Assembly (NCBI RefSeq): GCF_026005215.1
Contig: NZ_BPMA01000007.1
Location: 26,699-90,698 of the forward strand
DNA length: 64,000 bases
Reading direction: 5' to 3'
DNA from: Capnocytophaga catalasegens
Lineage (GTDB): Bacteria > Bacteroidota > Bacteroidia > Flavobacteriales > Flavobacteriaceae
Shown here: in pieces, positions 20,429 through 29,387 of the stretch
How positions within the stretch are numbered: position 1 is the stretch's first letter
Layout: the number at the start of each line of letters is the position of its first letter
Position numbers and translations under genes: made by a program
The notes under the pieces: generated by a model
Database searches by the model: none
What the model was told of the DNA's origin: nothing
The model's input: the letters and a program-made list of their open reading frames with translations, nothing else

Positions 20429-20451
20429 TTGCAAGAAAATGCTTCTTGCAA
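20429..20451 (+). promoter_or_regulatory. Hairpin just upstream of TonB receptor start
   Basis: A perfect 9-bp inverted repeat (TTGCAAGAA/TTCTTGCAA) with a 5-nt loop ends 11 nt before ATG 20463. It is not followed by a T-run, so it is not a terminator. It may control translation or mRNA stability. A second, looser inverted repeat GCAACTCA/TGAGTTGC lies at 20325-20361. Confidence 0.45.
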
Positions 20452-20462
20452 CGCTATATCAT

Positions 20463-22727
20463 ATGAAAAAATATATTACATTTATTACCCTATTTTGTAG
20501 TGCTATTTTGTACGCACAGACCTTTGTACAAGGTAAAATTACTATTGACGAAAATGGACACGAAACGCCTGCTATTGGGGTTGAGGTATATTGGCAAGGA
20601 ACAGCTATCGGAACAACAACAGCCGAAAATGGACGTTTTATGATTCCATATAAACCAGAACAAAAAAAGCTGATAATTAGTTATTTAGGTTTCAAAACAG
20701 AGACAATAATCATTAACGACCCTATGAAGTATATTACCATAACTTTAGTAGAAGATGCAAATCAGTTAGATGGTGTTGAGGTTGTTCAAAAACGAAAATC
20801 TACTGAAAAATTATATCATAAAACAGCTAATGTTATCAATATAAATAGCAGCGAGCTCTTAAAAGCAGCGTGTTGTAACCTTTCTGATAGTTTTGAAACC
20901 AATACTTCGGTTGATGTTAGTGTTTCCGATGCTTTGACAGGAACAAAACAAATTAAAATGTTAGGACTTTCAAGTCCGTATTTGCTTATGACACAAGAGA
21001 ATATCCCCTCCATACGTGGAGCTTCGCAAGTATATGGAATGACTTTTGTTCCTGGAACTTGGGTGGAAGGAATTCAAATAATAAAAGGAGCTGGAAGCGT
21101 TATTAACGGGTACGAAAGTATTGCAGGACAAATAAATACTGAATTGGTAAAACCACCTACGGATAAGCCTTTTTTCTTAAATTTGTATGGCTCTAACGAA
21201 GGTCGATTAGAATTGAATACACATCTGAATGGGCAAGTTGCAGAACATTGGCATTCAGGATTTTATCTGCACGGCAACCATCAAAATATGCGTTCGGATA
21301 TGAATTATGATGGTTTTTTAGATATGCCTTTGGGACATCAATTCAATGTGATGAATAGATGGCAGTACACTAACAGTGAAACGGGTTGGGAATCGAAACT
21401 TTTGTTCCATTTTTTCACTGATGAGCGTACCACAGGAGAAAAAAATTTCCGTACAGAATTATATAGCCCAACGTATAATATTTGGGGGAGCAATATCAAA
21501 ACAAATCAATTCAATGTAGCTGCCAAAACGGGTTATGTATGGAAAGATTTGGGATTTCAAAGCATTGGTTTTCAGGGAGCTTATAAGTATTATGACCAAG
21601 TTTCATACTTTGGACGAAGTCAGTATGATATTCGCCAACATAGTGGATATTTCAACGTTATTTTTAGCTCAATTATCAGCAATACACTTAACAAATTTTC
21701 AACAGGAATTACAACAACTTTTGACGGATATGATGAGTTTGTTAATGTAAATGCTACTCCAACAAACTATGACCGAAATGATTATGGAGTAGGAACATTC
21801 TTTGAATATGCGTATGATAATACGACCAATTTTAGCTTTACAGCAGGGCTTCGAGCTGATTACCACAACCGATTAGGATTTTTTGTTACACCTCGATTAC
21901 ATATGCGTTATATGCCTTGGAACAAAGGAGTATTGCGATTTTCCGTAGGACAAGGAAGACGTGTTGCTAATATTTTTGCTGAAAATCAGAAGTTTTTTTC
22001 ATCGGCTCGTAAGGTAAACTTGATGAATCAAAGTGGGAAAACCTACGGATTAAATCCTGAAAAAGCGTGGAATTACGGAGTTTCATTTTTACAAGGATTT
22101 AAATTGGCAGAGCGCGAAGGTGATATTTCGGTCGATTTCTATCGAACAGATTTTCAAAATCAGGTAGTGGTCGATTGGGAAAATCCTCGTTTGGTTTCTT
22201 TTTACAATTTGGAAGGGAAAAGTTATGCCAATAGCCTACAAGCCGAAATAAATTACCAGATATTGAAAGGTTTGAACCTGAAAGTAGCTTACAAATATTA
22301 CGATGTTAAAACTGATTATACATCAGGCAAAAAGGCACAACCACTACAAGCAAAACACCGATTTTTTGCTAATTTAGCTTATGATACACCTATCAAACAA
22401 GGTCGCCAATGGCGTTTTGATTACACCTTTAATCGAGTAGGAGAACAGCGATTGCCTTCAACAGCAACCAATCCGCAAGCGTATCGTCTTTCGGATTATA
22501 CTAAGCCTTATAACGTAATGAATGCGCAGATAACACGTGCTTTTTCAGACAATTTTGAAATTTACTTAGGAGGTGAAAATTTGACTAATTATAAACAAAA
22601 AAATGCTATTTTGGCAAGTGATGACCCTTTTGGTGCATATTTTGATACTTCAATGGTTTATGCTCCTGTTTTTGGACGAATGATTTATGCAGGATTGCGT
22701 TTTCACTTGACATTTAATAAGAAATAA
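20463..22727 (+). CDS. TonB-dependent outer-membrane receptor
   Basis: A 754-aa receptor with a signal peptide (ITLFCSAILYAQ). A carboxypeptidase-regulatory-like domain occupies about residues 20-105, then a plug (about 120-230, with TGTKQIKMLGLSSPYLLM and INGYESIAGQINTEL) and a beta barrel to the C-terminal Phe-rich strand. It does not have SusC features and has no SusD partner. The plug type and the HYC_CC_PP neighbour suggest a metal ligand such as copper; divergent feoAB suggests a wider metal-uptake neighbourhood. ATG 20463 starts a normal signal peptide; an in-frame start at 20358 would prefix 35 odd residues. Confidence 0.88.
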   Translation: MKKYITFITLFCSAILYAQTFVQGKITIDENGHETPAIGVEVYWQGTAIGTTTAENGRFMIPYKPEQKKLIISYLGFKTETIIINDPMKYITITLVEDANQLDGVEVVQKRKSTEKLYHKTANVININSSELLKAACCNLSDSFETNTSVDVSVSDALTGTKQIKMLGLSSPYLLMTQENIPSIRGASQVYGMTFVPGTWVEGIQIIKGAGSVINGYESIAGQINTELVKPPTDKPFFLNLYGSNEGRLELNTHLNGQVAEHWHSGFYLHGNHQNMRSDMNYDGFLDMPLGHQFNVMNRWQYTNSETGWESKLLFHFFTDERTTGEKNFRTELYSPTYNIWGSNIKTNQFNVAAKTGYVWKDLGFQSIGFQGAYKYYDQVSYFGRSQYDIRQHSGYFNVIFSSIISNTLNKFSTGITTTFDGYDEFVNVNATPTNYDRNDYGVGTFFEYAYDNTTNFSFTAGLRADYHNRLGFFVTPRLHMRYMPWNKGVLRFSVGQGRRVANIFAENQKFFSSARKVNLMNQSGKTYGLNPEKAWNYGVSFLQGFKLAEREGDISVDFYRTDFQNQVVVDWENPRLVSFYNLEGKSYANSLQAEINYQILKGLNLKVAYKYYDVKTDYTSGKKAQPLQAKHRFFANLAYDTPIKQGRQWRFDYTFNRVGEQRLPSTATNPQAYRLSDYTKPYNVMNAQITRAFSDNFEIYLGGENLTNYKQKNAILASDDPFGAYFDTSMVYAPVFGRMIYAGLRFHLTFNKK

Positions 22728-22756
22728 AGGTACTATCATAATAATTTTTTGCTTTT

Positions 22757-22790
22757 AAAATCCCTGTGAATTTAATATCGCAGGGATTTT
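22757..22790 (+). terminator. Intrinsic terminator after TonB receptor
   Basis: A 10-bp stem (AAAATCCCTG/CAGGGATTTT) with a 14-nt loop is followed by T-rich sequence, 30 nt after the receptor stop codon. Confidence 0.75.
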
Positions 22791-22801
22791 TTATTTAAAA
22801 T

Positions 22802-23024
22802 AAGGGCTTATGCCCAATTTGAGTGGAATTATACAAATGTACAACACAGGTATGCCTCGACCCAAACCTACTGAAAAACAGAAAGATGACCCGCTTTTTC
22901 CTACAACCGATTTTTACTTAAACCACTAAACCTTTCCAAAGAAGAAATAAAAGCCTTGGAAGCCTTTTTGCTAACACTCTCTTCACCTATGTATAGAGAG
23001 AGAATACCTAAGTTACCAGAATAA
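22802..23024 (+). pseudogene. C-terminal remnant of a cytochrome c peroxidase-family gene
   Basis: No full gene fits this spacer, but two frames read as the tail of a di-haem cytochrome c peroxidase/MauG-type protein. The first gives LSGIIQMYNTGMPRPKP (about 22813-22860). After a one-base slip near 22915, the second gives LKPLNLSKEEIKALEAFLLT and ends PKLPE at 23024. The pattern L-x-x-ILxxYNxG followed by a final helix LSxEEIxALxAFLxTLS is typical of that family's C terminus. The haem motifs and most of the protein are gone. It lies between a terminator and the convergent rsmI. Confidence 0.6.
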
Positions 23025-23053
23025 TTTAGTAAAATTCTATCAAAAAAACAAAA

Positions 23054-23725
23054 CTAATTTCTCCCCTCCACAACAAGTACAATTTCTCCTTTGGGCAGAT
23101 TTTTCTCATAGTGCAAAAGTAGTTCGCTAAGTGTTCCTCGCCGTGTTTCTTCGTGTATTTTGGTAAGTTCTCGTGAGAGGCTTGCTCTGCGTTCTGCTCC
23201 AAAATTTGATATAAAATCTTGTAACGTTTTTACAAGTTTGTACGGCGATACGTAGAAAATCATAGTGCGACTTTCTTGACTGAGCATTTGTAGACGTGTT
23301 TGTCGTCCTTTTTTGTCAGGCAAAAATCCTTCAAAAACAAATCGGTCGTTAGGAAGACCACTATTTACAAGCGCTGGAACAAAAGCGGTTGCTCCAGGTA
23401 GGCACTCTATTTCAATTCCTTGTCCAATGCAAGCGCGGATCAGTAAAAACCCTGGGTCAGAAATGGCAGGCGTACCTGCATCAGTTATTAGTGCTATGTT
23501 TTCTCCATTTTTGATACGTTGAACAATCGCTTCCAGCGTTTTATGTTCGTTGTGCATATGATGCGATTGCATTGGTGTTTTTATATCAAAATGGCGTAAT
23601 AGCTTGGCACTAGTTCGTGTATCTTCTGCCAAGATAATATCCACATTGGTCAGTATTTGTAAGGCTCGCAATGTTATATCGTTCAAGTTACCGATAGGTG
23701 TAGGTATCAGGTATAATTTTGCCAT
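23054..23725 (-). CDS. rsmI: 16S rRNA (cytidine1402-2'-O)-methyltransferase RsmI
   Basis: This tetrapyrrole-methylase-fold enzyme (223 aa) 2'-O-methylates C1402 in the ribosomal decoding centre. It shows the canonical LYLIPTPIGNLNDITLRAL start, LAEDTRTSAKLL, the SAM-site TDAGTPAISDPG and the C-terminal KGEIVLVVEG. Its ATG overlaps the upstream gene's TAA (TAATG), implying translational coupling with the uncharacterised protein at 23725-24381. Confidence 0.95.
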   Translation of the reverse strand: MAKLYLIPTPIGNLNDITLRALQILTNVDIILAEDTRTSAKLLRHFDIKTPMQSHHMHNEHKTLEAIVQRIKNGENIALITDAGTPAISDPGFLLIRACIGQGIEIECLPGATAFVPALVNSGLPNDRFVFEGFLPDKKGRQTRLQMLSQESRTMIFYVSPYKLVKTLQDFISNFGAERRASLSRELTKIHEETRRGTLSELLLHYEKNLPKGEIVLVVEGRN

Positions 23726-24381
23726 TAGCTGAATCTTTTACTTACAACTTCTACAAATCGTTCTTCATACTCTTCTTTGCCAATCCAATTATTGAAAACA
23801 GGTTTTATTTTTTGTTGAATAAAACGAATAGCTTCTTGTTCTGAATTTAAGTTGTTGAGTGCGTTAATCGCTTCGGAAAAATCACGTTCATTGCCTTCAA
23901 ACAAATGACTAATGAAAGCGATTCTATCATTGAGTCCGAACTGAATTGCTTTGTTTGAAACAATATCATTCAATGTTTTTTGATTAACTTCTTTCGATGG
24001 ATTTTTCTGTTCAAAAACAGGTTCTTTTGGGACATTTGCCAGAATATCTTCCAATGTAGGTTGTTGAGTTTTTTGAACAATGTCATTCACAGAAGGAAAT
24101 ATTGGCTGAGAGCTTTCGGTTTTCTGTATTGTTTTTGGTTCTTGTAAAAACGAATTAGGTTGTCGATTAACCGCACCAAAGCCTTTTACTTCATTGGTTT
24201 TAGGAGAAATTATATTTGCTTCTGTCTTCTTAGGATGATTGATTGTTAGGTATTCTAATATAACAGCTCGTTCATACAAAAGGCGAGCTTCTTGTTGTAA
24301 GGTGCTCACATTCAGTTGATTTGCATTTCGGATAATTTTTTCTGCCAAAGCAAGAAGTTCTTGTTGTACAATTTCTTTCAT
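23725..24381 (-). CDS. Conserved uncharacterised flavobacterial protein, coupled to rsmI
   Basis: A 218-aa soluble protein with a helical N terminus (residues 1-60, [14 protein letters not shown]...[12 protein letters not shown]), a Pro/Gln/Lys-rich disordered middle (about 65-145), and a conserved C-terminal helical domain ([22 protein letters not shown]...[12 protein letters not shown]). No catalytic motif is seen. I recognise the general layout as a recurrent flavobacterial hypothetical but know no function. The TAATG overlap with rsmI suggests co-expression. Confidence 0.7.
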   Translation of the reverse strand: MKEIVQQELLALAEKIIRNANQLNVSTLQQEARLLYERAVILEYLTINHPKKTEANIISPKTNEVKGFGAVNRQPNSFLQEPKTIQKTESSQPIFPSVNDIVQKTQQPTLEDILANVPKEPVFEQKNPSKEVNQKTLNDIVSNKAIQFGLNDRIAFISHLFEGNERDFSEAINALNNLNSEQEAIRFIQQKIKPVFNNWIGKEEYEERFVEVVSKRFS

Positions 24382-24427
24382 AAATGGTTTTATTTTAAAT
24401 AGTATTGAATATTCGTTTTATTTTAAT

Positions 24428-24435
24428 TATCTTTG
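24428..24435 (+). promoter_or_regulatory. -7 promoter element of tdk
   Basis: A perfect TATCTTTG lies 20 nt before ATG 24455, so transcription should start near 24441. Confidence 0.65.
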
Positions 24436-24454
24436 TCCTCTCAAATTTTTGAAA

Positions 24455-25042
24455 ATGTTTCTTGAAAATCCCGTTAATCATAAAGAACAATTTGGCTGGA
24501 TAGAAGTTATTTGTGGCTCTATGTTTTCAGGCAAAACCGAAGAACTTATTCGTCGTTTGCGTCGCGCTCAGTTTGCTAAACAGCGTATAGAAATTTTTAA
24601 ACCTTCGGTAGATACACGTTATCATGACCAAAACGTGGTTTCTCACAATGCCAATGAGATACGCTCTACGCCTGTCCCTGCCGCTGCAAATATACGAATT
24701 TTAGCAGATGGTTGTGATGTTGTAGGGATTGATGAAGCACAATTTTTTGATGATGAAATTGTTTCGGTATGTAACGACTTGGCTAACAATGGAATACGAG
24801 TTATTGTTGCAGGATTAGATATGGATTTTCAAGGGAAACCTTTTGGACCGATGCCTGCTCTTATGGCTACTGCCGAATATGTAACCAAAGTACATGCCGT
24901 TTGTACGCGTACAGGCAATTTGGCACATTACAGCTATCGAAAAAACGATGATGAAAAACAACTTCTGGTAGGTGAACACGATGATTATGAGCCTCTTAGT
25001 CGTGCAGCTTATTTTAAAGCAATTCAAAAGAAAAAATTTTAA
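24455..25042 (+). CDS. tdk: Thymidine kinase (type II)
   Basis: This salvage enzyme phosphorylates thymidine to dTMP. The 195-aa protein has the P-loop GSMFSGKT (21-28), the GIDEAQFFD block with the catalytic-base region, and the lasso-end [10 protein letters not shown]. The four zinc-binding cysteines of many type II kinases are reduced to one (AVCTRTG), and the C-terminal CxxH/C is absent. ATG 24455 is preferred to a TTG 6 nt upstream. Confidence 0.93.
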   Translation: MFLENPVNHKEQFGWIEVICGSMFSGKTEELIRRLRRAQFAKQRIEIFKPSVDTRYHDQNVVSHNANEIRSTPVPAAANIRILADGCDVVGIDEAQFFDDEIVSVCNDLANNGIRVIVAGLDMDFQGKPFGPMPALMATAEYVTKVHAVCTRTGNLAHYSYRKNDDEKQLLVGEHDDYEPLSRAAYFKAIQKKKF

Positions 25043-25071
25043 TATATTTTTTAATTTCATAAAAAATGTTG

Positions 25072-25079
25072 TATGTTTG
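25072..25079 (+). promoter_or_regulatory. -7 promoter element of the CD225/DUF2752 pair
   Basis: A perfect TATGTTTG lies 33 nt before ATG 25113. Confidence 0.65.
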
Positions 25080-25112
25080 CAAAATAAAATCATTCTAAAA
25101 TTTTAATATATT

Positions 25113-25433
25113 ATGGATACAAATTCTGTACAAAATTTCTCACATGAGCAATCTCGCAATGTAGGAGTGCCTCCTAAGTCTTGGTTGGTAGAGTCTATTT
25201 TAGCAACCATTTTTTGTTGCTTGCCTTTCGGTATTGTTGGAATTATTAACGCAACAAAAGTGGAAAAAGCGTTTTATGCAGGCGATATTGAAGGAGCAAA
25301 CAACGCTTCTAAAAATGCCAAAAAATGGACAATCATAGCAGCCATAAGTGGAGTTGTTTTTTATGTTATTACCATTGTATTATATGTCCTAATTATAGCA
25401 GCAGCTATTGCTAATGGGGTTTATGATTTTTAG
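25113..25433 (+). CDS. CD225/dispanin family membrane protein
   Basis: A 106-aa protein with a short polar N terminus (PPKSWLVESILATIFCCLPFGIVGIINA, first membrane helix) and a second helix near residues 72-98. The CCLPFG-IVGIINA-x-KVEKAFYAGD-x-EGA pattern is the CD225 signature. The family includes animal IFITM proteins; bacterial function is unknown. It overlaps the following DUF2752 gene by 20 nt, and the two are likely co-translated inner-membrane proteins. Confidence 0.85.
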   Translation: MDTNSVQNFSHEQSRNVGVPPKSWLVESILATIFCCLPFGIVGIINATKVEKAFYAGDIEGANNASKNAKKWTIIAAISGVVFYVITIVLYVLIIAAAIANGVYDF

Positions 25434-25806
25434 AAAATTTTTTATCTGGGGGAGTGTTTTGATGTTGGCATCAATTATTATTTTCCTGTATAAGAATTAT
25501 AATCCCTTAGATAGTATTCTTTTTCCAAAATGTCCTTTCAAAACAGCAACAGGATTATTGTGTCCAGGGTGTGGTTCTCAAAGAGCTATCCACAATGTGC
25601 TGAATATGAATATTTTAGGAGCAATAAAAGAAAATCTTCTTTTAGTTTTGGCTGTGCCTTATATTATACTGAATTTAGTATTTACCTCTATAAAACAACC
25701 TTCTGAAACGCAATTGAAATGGAGAAGACGCCTTTTTGGAGAAAAAGCCATTAGGATTGTTTTTAGCATCATCATTATTTATTGGGTTGGTAGAAATCTC
25801 GTTTAA
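25414..25806 (+). CDS. DUF2752 domain membrane protein
   Basis: A 130-aa membrane protein with the DUF2752 core: CPFKTATGLLCPGCGSQRAIHNVL followed by ILGAIKENLL and two further hydrophobic helices. The C-P-x-C-G pair is the family hallmark; function is unknown. Starts at ATG 25414 or 25423 are both possible. It follows and overlaps a CD225 gene, an association I recall as common in Bacteroidota. Confidence 0.82.
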   Translation: MGFMIFRKFFIWGSVLMLASIIIFLYKNYNPLDSILFPKCPFKTATGLLCPGCGSQRAIHNVLNMNILGAIKENLLLVLAVPYIILNLVFTSIKQPSETQLKWRRRLFGEKAIRIVFSIIIIYWVGRNLV

Positions 25807-25829
25807 TTTTGTTGTACAAATAAAAGTAT

Positions 25830-25864
25830 TTCCCATTGATAAAGGTCAAACTTGTCAATGGGAA
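25830..25864 (+). terminator. Intrinsic terminator after DUF2752 gene
   Basis: A perfect 10-bp stem (TTCCCATTGA/TCAATGGGAA) with a 15-nt loop is followed by TTTTG. Confidence 0.7.
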
Positions 25865-25996
25865 TTTTGTTTCTTTATCTTTTATGTGAAAATTATGAAT
25901 GGTTAATTGCATTTAGTAAAAAATCTATGGTTATTTTAGATAAAATTGTATATGTATTATATTTTTAATAAACTTAAAAAATTTTATTTAAATTTA

Positions 25997-26027
25997 TTTT
26001 GTAGTTATATAAATTATTATAACTTTG
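25997..26027 (+). promoter_or_regulatory. Promoter of the SusC/SusD/M60 locus
   Basis: TTTTG (25997-26001) is followed after 18 nt by TAACTTTG (26020-26027), a textbook Bacteroidota -33/-7 pair. Transcription should start near 26034, giving a 5' leader of about 160 nt. Confidence 0.7.
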
Positions 26028-26192
26028 CACTACATAAGACATAAAGAAATATAAAACCTTTTCTAAAAAATCAAGATACTTAAAGAAATAGCATCTTTAT
26101 TATTTTACTTTCAAAATTAAATATTTTTATTAGAAAACTATATTTACAAAAAATATAAAAACCAAATATTAACCAAATAAAACAGAAGTAAA

Positions 26193-29100
26193 ATGATTAA
26201 AAAGTCTTTTTTCGCTCCTTTTTGGTATCAATTGATACTATGGAGTATGTTTTTACATCCTTTTGGAGTAGTTTTTTCTAAAAATACGGAGGGGGGTAAA
26301 ATTTATTCCTACAATTATCCTAATCAACAAAAAACTATTGAAGTAAAAGGAATTGTTAGTGATGAACAAGGTATTCCTGTTGCAGGAGCAAATATTCTTG
26401 TTAAAGGAGTGGCAGGGAAAGGTACGGCTACCGACTTAGAAGGAAATTATAAAATCAGTGTAGAAGAAGGAGCTGTTTTGGTATTTTCTTCATTGGGTTA
26501 TCAAACAACCGAAGTTTCTGTAAGAGGTAAGAAAATTATCAACGTAGTTTTAAAAGAAGAAGCAGAACAATTAACAGGAGTTGTTGTGACAGCCTTTGGA
26601 GGAGAGCAAAAGAAAACAAGTGTTGTAGGTTCGGTGCAGACAGTTGAAGTTTCTGATTTGAAAGTTCCTTCTTCAAATTTGTCAGCAAGTTTCGCTGGAC
26701 GTATGGCGGGAGTTATAGCATATCAGCGTACTGGGCAACCAGGAGCTGATGGAGCTGATTTTTACATTCGAGGGATTTCTACAATTAGTGGTGTAAGGTC
26801 TCCTCTTATTATTGTAGATGGTATAGAGGTATCACAAGGGGATTTAAATGCTATTGACCCCGAGGTAATTGAAAGTTTTTCTGTTTTGAAAGACGCAACA
26901 GCTACAGCTCTTTACGGAACACGTGGCGCTAATGGGGTCATGATCGTTACTACCAAATCGGGGCAAAATTTAGAAAAGCCAAAAATTAACATTCGTATCG
27001 AAACGAATGTTTCTCAACCTACAAAAATTCCAAAATTTGTTGACGGCGCCAGATATATGCGTTTGTATAATGAAGCCGTTGATAACTTATCTTCAGGAAT
27101 AATTCCATATTCACAAGAGCAAATAATGGGTACAGAACAAGGACTAAATCCTTATGTTTATCCAAATGTAAATTGGTATAAAGAACTTTTTACCAATACT
27201 TCATACGCGCGGAAAATAAATTTTAATGTACGGGGAGGAACTAAAAGAGTCGATTACTTTTTAAATGCTTCTATGAATAGTGAAAGTGGTATGATTCGTG
27301 GTTTAGCACGTAATTATGGTCGTTCTTATGATAACAACATCAATATAAATCGATATAATTTTCATAATAATATCAATGCCCGCTTAACAGATATCACACG
27401 TATAACATTGCGATTGAATGCTCAACTCAATGACCGAAGACAACCTAATGTGAAAATGGATGAACTTTTTGGTTTTGCAATGAATACAAATCCAGTTGAT
27501 TATCCTATCATATATCCATCTGATGGTGTAACTTTACACGATAAATGGGGTGCTTATTATGGTCTGAATACATCGGCTTATAATCCTGTGGCACGTTTAG
27601 TTAGCGGATACAATGATGCTTTTGAAAGCACGGTTATTGCGAGTTTAGAATTTGACCAAAAATTAAATTTTTTGTTAGAAGGTTTAAAATTTAATGCTTT
27701 GGCATCTTTTAAAAATTATTCTTCGACAGAGAATCATCGTAACGCTCCTTACAATACATATTCATTGGAGAGATATAATAGAAATCCTGACGGAACCTAT
27801 ACACTTTATCCTAAACTAAATGGTACAGAAGTAGTTCCTACATTAGAAACTACAAGTTATAGCGGAGGCGACAGAAAAGTCTATATACAAACAGCATTAC
27901 ACTACGATGCGACTTTTGCAGGAATACACGCTCTTAATGCGATGTTTGTATATAACCAAACTGATTATAACATAAATAACACACACCATAAAGAAGCGTA
28001 CAATCGTATGATTAACGCACTACCGAAACGTAAGCAAGGTATATCAGCTCGTTTATCATATGCATATGATAATCGCTATTTGTTTGAAGTAAATGCAGGA
28101 TATAATGGTTCTGAAAATTTTGCTAAAGGAAATCGATTTGGTTTCTTCCCTTCCATAGCGGTTGGATATTCTATTAGTAATGAGAAATTTTTTGAACCTT
28201 TGAAAAACATTGTTCAAGATTTGAAATTCAGAGCATCTTGGGGATTAGTAGGTAATGACCAAATAGGTAGTGAGCGCTTTATTTACTTACCAAGCATCAA
28301 CTTGCAAGGAAGAGGTTATACTACTGGGTTAAACCAAAATTATAGCCTAAGTGGTCCTGTTTATAACCGATTTGCTAATTATGACCTTACTTGGGAAGTA
28401 GGTGAGAAAATTAATATCGGATTTAATGCCGATTTACTCAAAGGGCTGCATATTACTTTTGATGTATTCAAAGAACATAGAACAAATATCTTTCAACAAA
28501 GATACACTATCCCTAATTACTTAGGAACTGGTAATAGTAAAGTGTTTGCCAATTCTGCAGCTGTAGAAAATAAAGGATTTGATTTTGATGTTTCTTATGA
28601 AAAACAAATGAACAAAGACTTTTGGTTCTCTGTCAAAGGAACATTTACATATGCTCGAAACAAAATTTTAAAATATGATGAACCCGAAGGGCAAGATTAT
28701 CCTAATTTGATAAATGTTGGTAGCAGATTAGAGCTATGGCAAGGATATTTAGCAGAAGGATTTTTTATTGACCAAGCAGAAATTGATGCACGTTCTAAAC
28801 AAAAAATTAGTGGTAATGTAGCTCCTGGAGACATTAAATACAAAGATATACCCAATAAAAATGGTATTACCGACGGACAAATTGATAAAAATGACCAAGT
28901 GTGGCTTGGAAATCCTAAAACACCCGAAATAGTTTACGGATTAGGATTTAATATTAAATATAAACGATGGGATTGTGGAGTACTTTTTCAAGGAGTTGCT
29001 AATACATCTTTGATGATGCAAGACTTTCACCCATTTGGTACAAATACACGCAGAAATGTATTAGAATGGGTTGCTGACTCGCATTGGAGCAAAGAAAATC

Positions 29101-29375
29101 AAAATATTTATGCAGATTATCCGCGACTTACCAAAGATTCTCACCAAAATAACACCGTTAATTCTTCTTTTTGGTTACGCGATGCTTCTTTTTTAAAACT
29201 TAAAAATGCTGAAATTGGTTATACACTCAATAAATTGAGAATTTATATGAGTGGATACAATCTTCTTACGTTTTCTAAATTCAAACATTGGGATCCCGAA
29301 ATGGGTAGTGGTAGCGGATTGAAATATCCAACCCAACGTGTATTTAATTTAGGAGTTCAACTTAATATTAACTAA
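26193..29375 (+). CDS. SusC/RagA family TonB-linked outer-membrane protein
   Basis: This is the barrel component of a glycan or peptide importer (1060 aa). It has a signal peptide, the carboxypeptidase-like domain KGIVSDEQGIPVAGANILVKG (about residues 52-130), a TonB-box region (VVVTAFGGEQ), the plug with IRGISTISGVRSPLIIVDGI, and the SusC signature ATATALYGTRGANGVMIVTTK. A long barrel ends in LGVQLNIN. It is followed 12 nt later by SusD, and the lid-barrel pair should act on ligands released by the M60 protein downstream. Intact. Confidence 0.95.
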   Translation: MIKKSFFAPFWYQLILWSMFLHPFGVVFSKNTEGGKIYSYNYPNQQKTIEVKGIVSDEQGIPVAGANILVKGVAGKGTATDLEGNYKISVEEGAVLVFSSLGYQTTEVSVRGKKIINVVLKEEAEQLTGVVVTAFGGEQKKTSVVGSVQTVEVSDLKVPSSNLSASFAGRMAGVIAYQRTGQPGADGADFYIRGISTISGVRSPLIIVDGIEVSQGDLNAIDPEVIESFSVLKDATATALYGTRGANGVMIVTTKSGQNLEKPKINIRIETNVSQPTKIPKFVDGARYMRLYNEAVDNLSSGIIPYSQEQIMGTEQGLNPYVYPNVNWYKELFTNTSYARKINFNVRGGTKRVDYFLNASMNSESGMIRGLARNYGRSYDNNININRYNFHNNINARLTDITRITLRLNAQLNDRRQPNVKMDELFGFAMNTNPVDYPIIYPSDGVTLHDKWGAYYGLNTSAYNPVARLVSGYNDAFESTVIASLEFDQKLNFLLEGLKFNALASFKNYSSTENHRNAPYNTYSLERYNRNPDGTYTLYPKLNGTEVVPTLETTSYSGGDRKVYIQTALHYDATFAGIHALNAMFVYNQTDYNINNTHHKEAYNRMINALPKRKQGISARLSYAYDNRYLFEVNAGYNGSENFAKGNRFGFFPSIAVGYSISNEKFFEPLKNIVQDLKFRASWGLVGNDQIGSERFIYLPSINLQGRGYTTGLNQNYSLSGPVYNRFANYDLTWEVGEKINIGFNADLLKGLHITFDVFKEHRTNIFQQRYTIPNYLGTGNSKVFANSAAVENKGFDFDVSYEKQMNKDFWFSVKGTFTYARNKILKYDEPEGQDYPNLINVGSRLELWQGYLAEGFFIDQAEIDARSKQKISGNVAPGDIKYKDIPNKNGITDGQIDKNDQVWLGNPKTPEIVYGLGFNIKYKRWDCGVLFQGVANTSLMMQDFHPFGTNTRRNVLEWVADSHWSKENQNIYADYPRLTKDSHQNNTVNSSFWLRDASFLKLKNAEIGYTLNKLRIYMSGYNLLTFSKFKHWDPEMGSGSGLKYPTQRVFNLGVQLNIN

Positions 29376-29387
29376 AATATATAGATT

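Larger units (their letters stand above)
25807..26192. other. 386-nt spacer: terminator, then promoter and leader of the SusC locus
   Basis: After the terminator at 25830-25864, the spacer is very AT-rich and shows no reading frame. It carries the promoter at 25997-26027 and then a leader of about 160 nt with no obvious riboswitch fold, ending at the SusC ATG. Confidence 0.6.
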
